Assembly: GCA_900073065.1 (NCBI GenBank)
Contig: FJOG01000029.1
Location: forward strand, 247,939-311,938
Direction of reading: 5' to 3'
Origin: Phialocephala subalpina
Taxonomy: Eukaryota; Ascomycota; Leotiomycetes; Helotiales; Mollisiaceae
Length of the DNA stretch: 64,000 nucleotides
The notes under the pieces are model-generated. The model saw only the letters and a program-made list of their open reading frames with translations. It was not told the DNA's origin and made no database searches. Both the position numbers and the translations under genes were made by a program. Positions 22,678-35,390 of the stretch are shown piece after piece (the stretch's first letter is position 1; each line of letters opens with the position of its first letter).

Positions 22678-23899
22678 TCAACCAAACTTCCCCCACGCTC
22701 CCCTAAAGAACTCCATCGCCAAATCTACAGTCTTCTCATCATCAACCGGCAACAACTGTGTCATGAACACCATACCTAGACCCTTCTCCTTATGCAAACA
22801 CCAAATCAAATTTGGCATTCCATTCCAAGTCACGGCCCCCTTTGGCATCTTCGAAAGCGGCATTTCATCCTCAATCACCAACCCTGCCAAGCTATGATTC
22901 ACAGCGGGTTCAACCATGGTGGGAGGAATCCCCGCTGGGAAAGCGTAATTCTCTGTGTCGTTGCGGAGGGCTTTCAGTGCTGCGCTTCCGGGCGAAAATT
23001 GAGGCTCGAAGAGTAAATCAACATGCTCTTGCCTCAATATCTTGGAGAAAGGGCCAAGTAAGTCGGACATCAGTCTGACGAAATCCGGAATAGAGGAGAC
23101 AAGTCCATGAGTCGAGTTCTCAACTGGAATTAAGTGATCCCCATCCCTTTTAACCATCTGCAAAACCCTCCCACGAATGTCAGGATGATCCTCAGGATTG
23201 TACACCGTTGACATCATGCCAATTGGTTTCAAAACAGAGTCATGAACATGTTTCCCGAAAGGAACTTTTGTCAAGCGCCAAACGAGGACTTGTGTCCATA
23301 TCAAACTAGCGCCGTATATCCAGCCTTCCCCTGGCTCGTAGAGAAGGGGTGTGGTGTATGGCTCTGAAGTATTGAATTCGAGTTTTCGCCAGACTTGGTA
23401 TTCTTTTTCTTCCGAGGCTGTAAAGGTGCGCCATTCTTTGATAAGAGGGTTGGATTCGTGGTCTATACCGCTGAAGTATGAGAGGAGGTGGCGGAGAGTG
23501 ATTTTCTTTGTTGCTGGTTTGACAGAAAAATCTCCATTCGCGCTCTTGGATAGAACGTTCAGGTGCTTCAATTCTGGGAGGTGGGGGTGGATGGGGTCGT
23601 CTAAGGTGATGAGGCCGCGTTCGACAAGTTGCAGAGCTGCAATGTGGGTGATGAATTTGCCGGCTGAGGCCATATCGAAGGTGCTGTTGGGATCGATGGC
23701 TGGAGCATCTGGGCTAGGAACTGGCATCCTGATGCGTTGTGGTAGAGTGTCGTTGCTGGCAAGTGTTAGCGGGGGGGCTGCCAATTTGGCGGGATGGATT
23801 GGAGTTACTCTCTCTGTCAAAGACAATTCCAATTGCACCGAGAATTTCTCGAGTCTCTCGGGTAGTTGCTTGGGCGACCTTCGCTTCATAGGACTCCAT
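22678..23899 (-). CDS. Beta-lactamase-type serine hydrolase with apparent 1-base frameshift
   Basis: The long frame (stop at 22678) has the SxxK motif of the beta-lactamase/transpeptidase fold (MASAGKF), LDDPI, a Tyr in IYGAS and an HSLAG/WNGMP C-terminal region, like fungal EstB/LovD-type hydrolases. Its natural N-terminus is in another frame: ATG at 23899 in good context (GCCATGG), exon 23899-23809, then an intron 23808-23756 (GTAACT, branch GCTAAC, acceptor TTGCCAG). After the intron the family-like TTLYHNASG is read, but the frame then slips one base at the GG near 23728 before the PDAPAID segment. So either the gene has lost a base and is a recent pseudogene, or the assembly has an error. 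Substrate unknown. Confidence 0.7.
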
Positions 23900-25578
23900 G
23901 GCGAGCTTTCTTTCTTTGCTTGAGCGTTATGGTGGGATAGATTCACGTGGATCTGAGAAATCTAAGTACTTCCGTACTTTAAGGGTTGATTAATAGAATA
24001 TGAAATGAAAGAGGGACAGAATTGATTGAATGAAATCAACTATGTATGTGGTTATACATTTGAAATCGAGCCTGAATGGTGATTGAGGCAACAGCATTAA
24101 TGAAACCAGCCCGCTTGAGCCTCGCTTAAAGATAAAGGGGGGCTTTCGCATCGTTGTCTGGGGTCCAAAGACGGATGTCCTAGTGGTCTTAGAGATAAAG
24201 GTCTGTGACTGTGCAGAAATCCGAGAGAATAAGGTTTCCCACAAATCCCAATTGTTTAAGGCAGCCACCGAGAACCCGTGAAATGCCCATGCTTCCAACA
24301 GTGAGGCATTTTACCCCTGACCCCTCTTCGGCTATGACCTCCCCAACAGCGCAGATCTGAGCACGGGTTCCTCTCATCACGCCAGGCACCCACCTTCGGA
24401 ATGCCGCATGTTTATAATCTTCCCTCTCTTCAGTCGTGCATCGCATCTTTGTCAAGTATCTACATACGCGATTCCGTGTTCTTGATGGACGTAAAACCTC
24501 GAGACGAATAGGGGAGAGTTGGAGTGTGGAAGAGGAGGGCTGATGTGGTGCATGGGGCGAGGGTCGCGATGGAAGGACGGAGGCAGAGGCAGAGCTTGAG
24601 TGACGAGTCAATTTCCCGATATTGGTATGGAATCCTTTGTGTTTCAGAGTTAATTTTAAGCTAATAGACTTGAGTGCAGATCCGATGACGATGTCGAGCT
24701 CTTGTTCTGTCAACGATCCTGCGAACGTTCAATCCTTTTCAACTGCCGTTGAACGCTGAACGAGACTTTCTGTCGAACATCGAGCCACGAACCTTCACTT
24801 CGAATCATCGCCTCACAACAAATTATACTGCCACTAGTATAAATTCTATATCGATGGAAATCCTTTCAAACAACAATCCGAAACGTACACCATGTCTGCC
24901 CGAACATATAATATCGAAAAACATTTTACAAATCAAACTGATTCATGGTATGGCACCAGATTCTCCATTTTCTGCTGTCATAGCATTGAATGAATGATCT
25001 ACATGTCTATCCTCGAAGGATTGTGTACAAAGCAATTATGGAGAAGCATATTATTTCCTGTCCTGGTCTGCCTGCTCAGCTTGCAGCCTCATGGGGAGGA
25101 GCAACTGGGCAATGGCAAGGGGAGGAGGAAAGCTCCTTCTTGAGCTGCCCGATGGAGTCGGGCTGTGCAAGAAGGGCTTTGGTTAGGAAGGTTCTGCGAA
25201 TATATTATGTTGGGAGTGGAAGAAGGGCCGGGGGACACTTGGAGCAGATGAATCAGCACCTAAACCTAGCTTGGGTCCGAGAGGAGTGCGTTGAAAGCAT
25301 CCGACTCATGACCAAACATTGGGAAGCCTACAATTGTAGTAAGAGTCAAGCAGAGGAAGACGGACATCTGTATTGCTTATCCAACACGATGAGTTACTGT
25401 CCAACAGCAAAATATCAAGCTCCATAAAAAACGTCTATCAGTCCAAACCCTGGAGATGCTCGCTTCCCTCCTTGTGCCCAGCTCTGTGCTCTAAAGCTCC
25501 CCTCATTCGTTCATGGGCTGACTTGATAATGTAGGCCACATCGATCCCCACGTATCACATATACCATACACGTCCATG
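23900..25578. other. Intergenic; no supported gene
   Basis: Open frames at 24189-24713 (minus, 174 codons) and 24990-25427 (plus, 145 codons) have no domain, signal peptide or splice partner that I can recognise. Gene density suggests a real gene could be hidden, but I cannot support one. Confidence 0.4.
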
Positions 25579-28079
25579 TCAAGATCGAAGGGATCGGTTG
25601 CGATCTGTTGCAAGCATTAGCGAATGTTTGAGAGATCTGTCGAAGATTCTACTGACGTCAGAGTAGTTACCATCTAACCATTCGGACGCTTGGAAGACTG
25701 TTGCACTAGCCGTGGGTAGTTGCTGGGAAGCCGCAAGAGTCTAATTATGAAGGTAAGCTCGAACCTCACGACATTCCCAGTTGACTGAAGAGCTGACTCG
25801 TGACAGAGAATAGAACTTACATTGAATTGACCAGCCGAGCCCTCAGACATCGAGTAGTGTTGACTTGGAGGAGATGCCTGATGTCTTCCGATGTGCTTGT
25901 AATGCAATTCCAAGAACCTCTTGGCACACGACGACTTGCCTGTTGCCCAGGACTCTTCCCCCAGGTGTACCTTGAGCAGCATGGTCGTAGCACATATCGT
26001 GAGGAAGCACCATGGTTCGCCATAGAAACATCGCAGGTACCTTTCCTCCATAAGTGGAAGACACTGTTCCAGGAGCTCAACAGTTGATAAGGAATTGGCC
26101 ATAATGATGCTGGCGGAGCCTGCTTTCGATGTCAGTATGTGCCCGGAGACACTCTTGATGAGGAAGACGAGCAGAGCACCAACCTCTCGGTTGCAGGAAA
26201 GTGATGCGGCAGAGACTCAACGAAGCCAGCAAGAGGTCTTCTCGGAGCAGCGTCAAACTCTGGACACCTAACCCCGCCAGCTTGGTGTTCAGAAGGAGTA
26301 TATCTCTCGACATCTGATAACAGACGTTTTCCGAAAGCCAAAACTTGCCGCTGTCTCTCTGGAGATAAGGTCGATGGATAGCCAAGATGCATTCCTTTAG
26401 CTGAAAATGCAGGTATGCATAGGCGAGGGCGGGTCGTTTTGCGCCACCTTCACTTTTCGCGTCGTCAATGTCCCATCGTGAGAGGGAATCCATCGCTTGG
26501 GTGAGTTCGTGTGTGTACTTCAAGACGTCTTCATATCTGAGCACCCTTGAGACTCCGGTACTAAACAATTGTCTAGATATTTCGATACGCAATTTCCAGC
26601 TGCGGGAACTATGTGACTGGTAGGACGTGTAGGTGTACTGGCTTGGTGGCCTGGAAGTCGGAAGTGCTTTCGAACCTTCATCAAAGTCCTCATCGTTGAG
26701 ATTTGCAGGAGCGCCGACGTCCGAGTCGATGCTGTAAAGGAAGGAGGGAAGTCCATACTCGAATGAGTTCTGGAGATCTAGTTCTTGGATGACGGCCCAA
26801 ATCCGTCTTTCCATCTCTCTCATATACGGAGTATCGACATGGGATTCGCGATGTATCCCATCCGAAAGTGCATCCTGGACCAAAGAGCCAGTATCTTTCC
26901 ACCACCTTTTCTTCCGAATAATGTTGATTCGCTTCGCAAGATATACTAAACAGGAGATCTGATAGTGTACCAACTTGCGATGCTTTGAGCTTTGGTCTCC
27001 GAGCCACTCCTCACATGCAGAAACCCACTGAACGGGCATTGCTTGGTATCTGGACGCTATGGATGCTCCGGCACCCAAGCTGGCAGACGCACAAGATATA
27101 GATATCATGGACAAGATGAGCGCTGTCATGGCAGGGTAGCGAGTCCGTCCAGGTATCCAGAAGTTGGCATATTCTCTTTTGAAGGTCGGGATGTGAACGA
27201 TGCGATGGAGCTGCTCGAAATGCTGGAGATAGAACGAAACCAGGATGTCTATGTCGTCTTTTTCTGGAAGCAAAACATCCAGTGGTATGTCGTGTTGCGA
27301 AGGAGATCTAGCTTTCCGGTCGTTCTTGGGCGACTTGTTCTTCTTGAGGGTGACTCCAAGAGGTTTGAGCCATTCATCAACAGTCTCTTTGATAAACGGG
27401 AAAAGCTGGGGAATCTGTTGGAACATATAAGCAAGCCTGGTTAGTGAAGCAAATTACGCGGGATCTCACCTCTCCAAAGAATTGTAGCAAAGTGTGCTGA
27501 CTGTAGTAAACACGCGGAGATCTCTCCCTCGGATCCAAGAGTTCAGTCTTTGGGGCATTGGCAAGGCTCAAATCTTTCTCGATGTTCTTCTTTGTCGTGG
27601 CTGCTTGACTTAGTTCGACGTTGTTTGTAGCGAGCAAGTGCTCCTCGATGCAGTTGCTCTCGTACTGCAAAGGGCCTTTTGAAAGCAGCTCTCTCAATTC
27701 GGCGACCTCAGCTCGGAGATCTCGGACATCTTCGCTGTTGCGTTGAGCTTGTTGTGCAGATTGGTAGCTCGACACAGGTGGATGGCCTGTGGTTGTCTCA
27801 AATGAGCATTCGTCTGGCCTTCCCGATCTTAAACATCTCTGGCAAGGCAAGTTTCGGTCGCACGATAGCTGTGCTCGGATAAGTCTTCAGTAACATAGCT
27901 CGAACCCCGGCAGCAGGCAGTGTTGGAGGTACCTTCTTTTTCCTGCACTCCCCGCAGCTCAGATGAAGACGTCTCTTCCGGTTTCGTCTCTCGTTGGTAC
28001 TGCTATGAGCAGTGGACTGTTCGGCGTTCTTGTCGGCCTTAACATCGGTACTGGGTAATCTTTCCATCTCGACTATCAT
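25579..28079 (-). CDS. Zn2Cys6 transcription factor with fungal-specific regulatory domain
   Basis: Minus exons 28079-27933, 27868-27470, 27414-26184, 26119-25821 and 25740-25579 sum to 2238 nt (745 residues). The first intron (27869-27932) splits the zinc cluster. Splicing restores Cys42, 45, 52, 58, 61 and 70 in CX2CX6CX5CX2CX8C spacing. A coiled-coil-like heptad stretch (DVRDLRAEVAELRELLSK) follows, then the regulatory domain with YLQHFEQLHRIVHIPTF and, ~100 residues on, RRIWAVIQELDLQ. The Met at 28067 is an alternative start. It is divergent from the MCT-type transporter at 28605 with ~0.5 kb between, so it may control that transporter (inference). Confidence 0.85.
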
Positions 28080-28604
28080 GACGGGAAATATCAGTTTCGA
28101 CAATAATGTTCCGCAACTGATCCCCTTCAGGCTCCCTGTCGATGGAAACGTGGGTTGAAATGCACTGGAAGTCTAGAAGTTGGCGATATCCGAATATCAG
28201 CGAGTTTGGAGTCGAAGCCTTATGTACTGTATACTGGAGTTAGCGGGGTTAACTTTTCAGGCCGGATTTCCGATCATCTCCGAATCCAATGTCAAACCAT
28301 CTCGAAGAACTCCTCAAAAGCGTTGCAGTAGATGTTTTGACCAATCATCTCCGATATTGGCTCGAGTGACCCTTTGAAAATAACCGTCGGACGTTCCTAG
28401 GGGGCTGAAGATCATGATGGGGGCCAAAGATATCTTGGTTACGAATTCGGTCAATTCGGAGATGACAGCTGCAAATGCATTTCAGTGTCCAATTTCAATA
28501 GTCATATCTGCTGTAAAGGCTGTGTATTCAGCTTCGTTCATATATTCACCTTTCTTTACTTCAGTTTTATTTTATCTTTCTCCTATTGCACACATATCTT
28601 CGCC

Positions 28605-30130
28605 ATGTCTTCCTCGCCTCTAGCAGAAACCGCTCACGCTTCGGCTCCCGAGCTCGACCTTGAATCGAAACCAGACAATGCCCCGAGTGACAAAGTACCA
28701 GATCCAGCCAAGGACAAGAAGCCACAACAGGTTGCATATCAGTTCCCCGAAGGAGGCTCGAAGGCTTGGCTGGTTGTGCTTGGTTGTTGGTGCACATCGT
28801 TTGCTTCATTTGGCTATGTCAATTCATTCGGGTCAGTACTGGATCCAGCACTGCCATATGAATGATGACTGATGCTTTCATCTTATCGTGCAGAGTCTTT
28901 GAGACATACTACCTTCAGGCATTTCTTTCAGACTATTCTCCGTCCACAATTGCTTGGGTTGGGTCTATTCAGGCATTCGCGCAGTTCTCGGCAACCTTGA
29001 TCAGTGGTCCTGTCACAGATCGGTATGGAGCAATGGTACGCTTTGGAACTCTCCTCTTACAATCATATGTCGTTCGAACCTCTACTGACAGCTCGGATAC
29101 TCCAGATTATCATTTGGCCCTGCTCGTTTCTCCTCGTCGTCGCCATGATGCTCACAAGCCTTTGCACCCAATTCTACCAATTCATCCTTTGCCAAGGAAT
29201 CCTCTTTGGTGTCTGTTCTGGCCTCATATTTGCGCCAGCACTCTCTGTCGTTGGCCACTACTTCTTCAAGAAGCGAGCCATGGCTATGGCTTTCGCATCG
29301 ACTGGGTCTCCCATCGGCGGCATCATATATCCAATCATCATGACGAATCTCCTTCAGAACCCAAATGTCGGATTCGCCTGGGGACAACGTATCTGTGGCT
29401 TCGTGAGTCTCTTCTTGCTCGCGATAGCTGCAGTCACCATTCGTCCGACGTCTTTGAGAAGGAAGGGTAATTTCATCCTGCTCGAAGCTTTCTCGACGCC
29501 TGCATATTCTCTCCAGGTTGCAGCTTTGTTCATGGTCGTTCTTGGGATTTGGACTCCGTACTTCTACCTCGCAGAGTATGGTCTCGCACACGGAATGGCA
29601 CCTAGTCTCGCGTCTTACCTGTTCGCTTTGATCAACGCTGGTTCTTTCGTGGGGAGAGTGCTTGGTGGCACTTTTGCTCAGCATCTTGGGCAATTCAATG
29701 TCATCACTTTGGCATGCTACAGCACTGCTATTTTGTTGTTTTGCTGGCTGAAGATCACCTCATCCGCTGGACTGATCGCACTGTCCATCCTGTTTGGGGC
29801 GACAAGTGGTATTATCATCGCTCTGATGATGTCGACTGTGGCTCATACTGCAGACCATCCCAGCAAGGTAAGCTGTCTTCATGAGACTTCTTAAACGATT
29901 CAATCCAGTTGGACTTGGTTAACATATCCCAGATTGGTACATACGTCGGCATGTCAACCTTTGTCGTTGGGTTCGCTGGCCTGGCGGGAACTCCCATTAC
30001 GGGTGCTTTGATCAACACCTATCACGGGTACACTGAGGGTATCATATTCAGTGCTTCTGTTATCATGGCTGGCGCTGTGATCATTACTTGCGCGCGGTAC
30101 ATGTTTGCCAAGGACAAACTTGTAGCTTAA
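28605..30130 (+). CDS. MFS transporter, monocarboxylate-transporter-like (MCT) family
   Basis: Exons 28605-28831, 28894-29035, 29106-29867 and 29933-30130 splice to 442 residues. The N-terminus is hydrophilic and acidic, then FPEGGSKAWLVVLGCW begins the first helix, exactly the pattern of fungal MCH/MCT-like carriers. FASFGYVNSFG, STIAWVGSIQAF and GPVTDRYG follow, with twelve helices to the end. MCT-like proteins in fungi move monocarboxylates, riboflavin or secondary metabolites. The substrate cannot be told. The regulator at 28079 diverges from it. Confidence 0.88.
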
Positions 30131-30397
30131 TTTTGTAACAAGCTTGGACAACAATGCCTTGTAGAGCTTAAGTACCGGCTCCATTGATGATGAGGATAAG
30201 AAATTTAGTATCGAAATGTTTCATGGTTCTAGGTAATACGGTGGACTCGAAGGATACATATGAACAGCTCTCCTCACTAACACAGAATTTGTAAAATTAG
30301 ACTCTCCTTTTTCTTTCCAGTAGATACACCCGGGCTTAGATAGTATCAGCCAGTAAGCCGAGCCAATCTAAAAGGCATTCATGATGTTCCGAAGACC

Positions 30398-31435
30398 TTA
30401 TCTCCACAATCCTCTGGATTCTTCTCCGGTATGATCTTCGTAGCAGTGGTCGATCACCGGAATCTTGAAGTTGTCGTTCCTCTTTCGTTTGAGCTCATCC
30501 AAATCTGCCCTGAGGTCCAGTACACCTCTTTCAGTCTCTGCCTTCATGTATGCATATTCTTGGTCGTATGACCAGCCACAATCGAGTGCGTAACTCCTAT
30601 GCCGGTTTTCTTCTCCAAGGATAGATATGCGTTCAAACCCAAGTTGGCATATCTCATCTGCGATTCCATCCTTGTTATGAAAACCTCGGCCATCCCGGAA
30701 CCACCCATCCCGACGAGCCTTCAAATACCTGAACTCGTAAACGAAAACAGCAGCATGATCTACTGTCCCCAATAACTGCATCGCCTCTCTCTTCACCAAA
30801 TTAAGATTATATTCACAAGTATACCATGGCAAGAAAAGAGTGTTGAACGAGCCGAAGGCGAAGATCGCTCCTGGTGGGTATCTGAGAACTCCCTTATAGA
30901 TTGTCGAAGATTTGGTAAAAGCTTCCAGATATACAACGCGAGATTCTTTATTTGCCCCGGAGATGCCAATTCCTTTGATGTCGCAGCTCATTGGGGATTT
31001 CGACCCAGCATTTGTTTGGATCTCAAAGCAGTGGTAGGGGATATGGTTGACATATCTCCCCGGTCCCTTCGCCGGATCGCGCAAAATGATCGGATACAGG
31101 AGTTGCCCATTCTTTCCGCAAGGTAGAGCGAGCTTCCAGATGATTAATCGGAGTTCTGCGGGTAGTTCTGAGAAGCGATGGAATTCGGAAAAAGGAGGTG
31201 CTCGTTCAATATTTCGCTGGGCTGCGGAGATGTGCTGAGCAGCAGAAGTGGGAGTCTGAGGGCTTGAGTTCGTGGCAACCCAGGTTGTGACTGTCTTCAG
31301 GATCGATTTCGTCTTTTGGAGGAGCTTCTTGGCAATGTTTCGCTTCGTCGCGTGGGGTTTCCCCATGCTGCAGCGTGATTCGGACCTGTGACTCTGTTTG
31401 TTGATGAAAGGATTACTGCCACCTTCTAGATACAA
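30398..31435 (-). CDS. 2EXR-family protein
   Basis: 345 residues, one exon. The segment FHRFSELPAELRLIIWKLAL (about residues 85-104) is the typical 2EXR start, an F-box-like motif widespread and expanded in filamentous ascomycetes. The remaining ~240 residues, including the NKESRVVYLEAF and FNTLFLP strands, fit the family fold. A basic N-terminus (KRNIAKKLLQKTK) precedes it. The Met at 31363 (MGKPHATK) is a plausible alternative start. Molecular function of this family is unknown. Confidence 0.78.
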   Translation of the reverse strand: MYLEGGSNPFINKQSHRSESRCSMGKPHATKRNIAKKLLQKTKSILKTVTTWVATNSSPQTPTSAAQHISAAQRNIERAPPFSEFHRFSELPAELRLIIWKLALPCGKNGQLLYPIILRDPAKGPGRYVNHIPYHCFEIQTNAGSKSPMSCDIKGIGISGANKESRVVYLEAFTKSSTIYKGVLRYPPGAIFAFGSFNTLFLPWYTCEYNLNLVKREAMQLLGTVDHAAVFVYEFRYLKARRDGWFRDGRGFHNKDGIADEICQLGFERISILGEENRHRSYALDCGWSYDQEYAYMKAETERGVLDLRADLDELKRKRNDNFKIPVIDHCYEDHTGEESRGLWR

Positions 31436-31999
31436 TATGGTGTCTAAATGTAGGAAAGTGTAGACGATGGAAGAACATAGAAGGTGATGTAAGTACTACG
31501 TAGGATTTGCCCTAAACAACAGGTGGAAGGTGGCATGACGTTCTCAGCTCTATTGATGCCTAACCTGAAGTGTCACGTGATATGATATTGCACCTTTTTG
31601 TCAAGAAATTAAACTGCCCCCTTCACATAAATTTGTGACTTGTGTGAATCTAGATTGGTCTCGTCCAATTACTGGTCGTCGTTGTCGCTGCCCATTATAT
31701 GTTCGAGTGTGTCACGTGGTAACTTGCCGAGTGACCTTCATCTCTCCTCAAAAAGCCTAGGTATACAGTAGGTTAGGGCAGCCTTCTTATTGTTGCAATA
31801 TTGAGTGAACTACTTCAAGTACAATGACAATGTGATCTTGCAATACCAACAATATGAATCACGGTACAGTACTTCCCATAGTGTGATAGACTCAAATCTC
31901 TTTGATCATCTTTATAAGTATTAGTCGTTCACCTCAACATAGCCTGGTCATGCTCAACCGCATGTAGGCGTCTTCTTACTTGCAAGAATCCACCTCCAC
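31436..31999. other. Intergenic
   Basis: No gene seen. It serves as the 5' flank of the 2EXR gene and the 3' flank of the GHKL-like gene. Confidence 0.5.
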
Positions 32000-34900
32000 C
32001 TAGTCAAGCGAGATAACCTCACCCTGTCTGAAGCGCTTCGCAAGCGGAGTTCCATCTTCTGATTCCTCCTTGACTCTTTCACGCTTGATGGTTGGTCCAG
32101 CGGCAGCTTGCTGAGAACCCAGATTCAATGTGCCTTGGATCATACTCAAAACACCCCGAAGTGGTGTCATCATCAATGCTGTCGTTGGCAGATTCAGAAC
32201 ACCTTCAATCATGCCTGAGATTCCTTGCAGGGTAGTGATCATGGAAGTCTTGTCCCCCTGAGCTTTATCCGCTACCTTTCGCAAGACCTCATTCTTTTCC
32301 TCCAGCTCACTAATCCGAAGTCTGGCTGCCTCTGGGAATTTGGTGGCTTGTGAGATTGATTGTGACTGGATCTGATGTTGCGAATTTACGTTTCCACCCG
32401 ACCCGCTTCCGATGGAGCTGGCAGGACCAATTGACTCGGCGATGGTAGGTTGGGGATGTACATTCCCTGCAGCCGAATGCTGGTGCTCAGCTCGAAGACT
32501 CTCAAGAGTGCTCGAAAGTTCCTGCGATTGCCTCTCGCTCTCAGCATAATTCTCCCGCAATTGCTGATTTTCTCCTTGCAAGTCCTCGATGGTGCTGTTG
32601 AGTTCCTGCTTCAGCGTCTCCATTTCAGCTTTGACACGACACAGCTCTAGACCTTCATTCTCGAGCTCTTGTTGTGCGGATTTGAGCTTTTCTTCTGAGA
32701 TTTTGACATCTCGGCTAGCAAGCAGTAGGCTGTGCTCTATCGAGTCTTTATCCTTTTGATAGCCGCTGAGCTCAATTCTCAGAGCCTCTAGGTCGGGACC
32801 ACAAGAGCATGGAACTTGATTTTCGTGCGAAGAGTCATGGTCTAAGTCTGGACTCTCAATCTGTACATGTGTCAAAAGCTGATACCTCAATCGCCTGATG
32901 GGCAATGCTTACCCTGGAATTTTGATTGTTTGCTGACGCGTCATAAAAGTCCTGATCGATGCCTAATGGTGGATAGAAATCATCACCTTCATCAGTGGAA
33001 TTGGCGGTCCTAGTATTGAGATGCTGCTCCATAGCACCAGATGGAGGTGTTTCAGAAGTATGTGGTTCACCCGAGTCACTCTCCTCGATCTCCGCACATG
33101 GAGGATACATGGCCGCAGGTGGAATGCCGAAGTAGGCACGTTGAGAAAATCGGGAGATCATGGGAAAGTACATCTCGTTCATGTTAAGGCCATCGAAAAC
33201 AACACCGCCGTCGAGTTGTGAGTGGATGGCATATGGACAGCCGCAATCAGCAATTCCTCTTCTGGACATCCCTTCCCCTTGGCGGCAAGTCTCGTCTATA
33301 CTTTCTGGATCTGAGCACGAATCAATCAGCTAATCTATCAAGAAAGACTTTGGGGATCACGTAGCTTACCGTACGAGAAAGAAACGTCTGCCTTCTTGTT
33401 CGAGCATGTGCTCTCGCGATGCAAAACAACATAACGGCTCATGGTGAGGCCGTAGAGATTCCGTAGCAGGTTCTCTTCTAAGACTGTCCAGAACACCATC
33501 AGCTGACCTGGCTTGTTTCCCTTCTCCAACGCAATTCTCCGTGGCGTTTGGCGTAGACCTTCGGTGACTTTTAGAAGTATGGCGGTTTTGGCATCTTCTG
33601 TCAACTCGTGCACACGTTTTGGGTTCTCACCGATGTCTAGCAAGACCAGTTTAATCAAGTCGTATATGATGTGATCGCATAAGAAGTCTTGGACTTCGAT
33701 GTCTTAGGAAGCCAACCAGCATTTTGTCTTCGCATGGCTTGCTCGGAAGTCAAGCCATTTGTCATTCACAAGAAGGTTGTTTCCATCGAGAAGCAAATCC
33801 AAGTCAGCAGCAGCTCCATCCTTGAAAATCACTTTGAGGTCCTTTGTGTTGATATCTGACGCAAGTGCAGCCATCAAAGCTTTCTTGAAAGCCGTTGGGT
33901 ATGGCGCCTCTCCCATCTTAGAGATGGGAGCATTACTCAATAGGAAATATCTTTGCTCTTGTGAAGTGCGAACGAGCTGACTTTGTCGGAGAGGTATCCA
34001 TAGGCAGTCTGGGAGTGGAATGGGGTACTTTTTCAGGTGTTTTCGGATAGAGGCTTCATCCTGTCTCGAAGTTAGCAAATTGCGATGCAAAATATTCAAG
34101 ATGTAATATTTTCACTCACCCCATCAAGACTCTGCGCGTGATAAAAGAAGCCATTTCGCCCGCAGTTTTGCTTCATGGCAGCCCAGATCATTTTAGTTGT
34201 AGCGAAAGAGAGCATATCCTTGGCAAGATTGACATCTGCCCATTGCTTTTCGATGTCCTGTCGAAGCATCTTGACATACTCAGGAAGTGCAGTCTTTTCG
34301 TCTAATTGGATTGCCTCGGCCCAAATGCTTGCAAGGGCCTTCGCTTCATCTGTGGCACTCATCATTCTTTCGCGATCTCGATTGACCTTTCCATTTGCAA
34401 AGTTGTACCCGAATTTGAGTTCTCGTGTGGTGGCAGAGCCGCCAAGATACAGTCCTTTCAAGTAAACTCGATTGCCAAAAGCTTTTCCAAGTATGAGATC
34501 TCCATGAACTGTGCTAATAGTGTTGTTTGGGCGTACGAGGGCGAAGGCGACTTTGATCCAATCTTCGAAGATGCTGGCTTCGATCTTCTTTCCCTTAGAA
34601 TTGTATACCCTACCAATTTTGACTGTGACGTCCTCCCATATATTGCCCCGAAGTTCTCTCGTCTTGCCATCGCTGATCCTCTTTGCCTCTGCTAACATGA
34701 GTTTCGTGACCTTGGTATCCGACATTGGTGTGAGGTGACAATTAAGGGAATTCTTGTCGCGACCGCCAAATTGAAAACTCCAAAAGTATTTCGCACTTTC
34801 GTAGCGGACCTGGTATTCTTTTCGAACCATAACCAGGGCAGCGACTTTGAATCCTTCGCCATGTGTACCAGCCGCATCGCCTTTGCCACGTTTGCTACTG

Positions 34901-35390
34901 CAACCCATGTCGAGTGACTTGCGGGTCAATTGGGCTTTGAAATTTGTGAGCTCCAGCAATCCTTTCGCCTTCAAGAACCGAATGAAACCAAGAACCTCTC
35001 CGGACAATATGCATACTGCCTTCGCCACCCATTGTTCAGCTGTATCCTCGATGTCAATTTTAACCTTGTCTTGTCGAATTTTCCGAGATTCGATCATGCC
35101 GTCCATCCTGGAGATATTAGAAACTGACAGGACAGGGATATCGCCCGTTCAAATCAAGACACTCACCAATTCTGATAAAACTCTCTGAAGGCATCTCGCG
35201 CAATCCAGTCCGGAACATAGTTCCTGGCCAGACCAAGTGGTTGCTTTCCCTTCTTTAAGCTATCGCGGTCTTCGTGGATCTCGTGGGAGAGCTCAACCTC
35301 AGACTCTTCGCCCGATGCCTCGTGATAATCAACGGCAACGCGCTGACTGCGCAGACGGTTGGTACTGGTCATATTTTGATGGACAAGCAT
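32000..35390 (-). CDS. GHKL (Hsp90/MORC-type) ATPase-like protein, paralogue A; one in-frame stop
   Basis: Minus exons 35390-35167, 35107-34120, 34060-33370, 33310-32913 and 32860-32000 sum to 3162 nt (1053 codons). The GHKL N-box is Glu70, Asn74 and Asp77 in REFYQNWMD (Hsp90-style E-x3-N-x2-D). SSK at 145-147 and GTHGEGFK at 155-162 form the lid/G2 region. The usual DxGxG Asp position reads as Asn (LTNF). NRDRER follows near 310-315. Later come a middle domain (WLDFRASH, CDHI), a segment with CGCP and YFPMISR, then a long coiled coil ending in two psi-K-x-E sites, KRFRQ and EVISLD. A TAA at 33704-33706 interrupts exon 3, with clear homology to the paralogues on both sides. Probably nuclear. 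Enzymatic role and partners unknown. It may be a pseudogene, or read through or edited. Confidence 0.75.

Noticed and set aside
23351..23923. 190-codon plus-strand open frame
   Set aside because: Exact shadow of the serine hydrolase gene on the other strand.
24189..24713. 174-codon minus-strand open frame
   Set aside because: Low-complexity Ser/Pro stretch, no recognisable family and no supporting context.
24990..25427. 145-codon plus-strand open frame downstream of the second Zn2Cys6 gene
   Set aside because: Protein-like length but no motif, leader or homologue I recognise.
29082..29693. 203-codon minus-strand open frame
   Set aside because: Shadow of the third exon of the MCT-like transporter.
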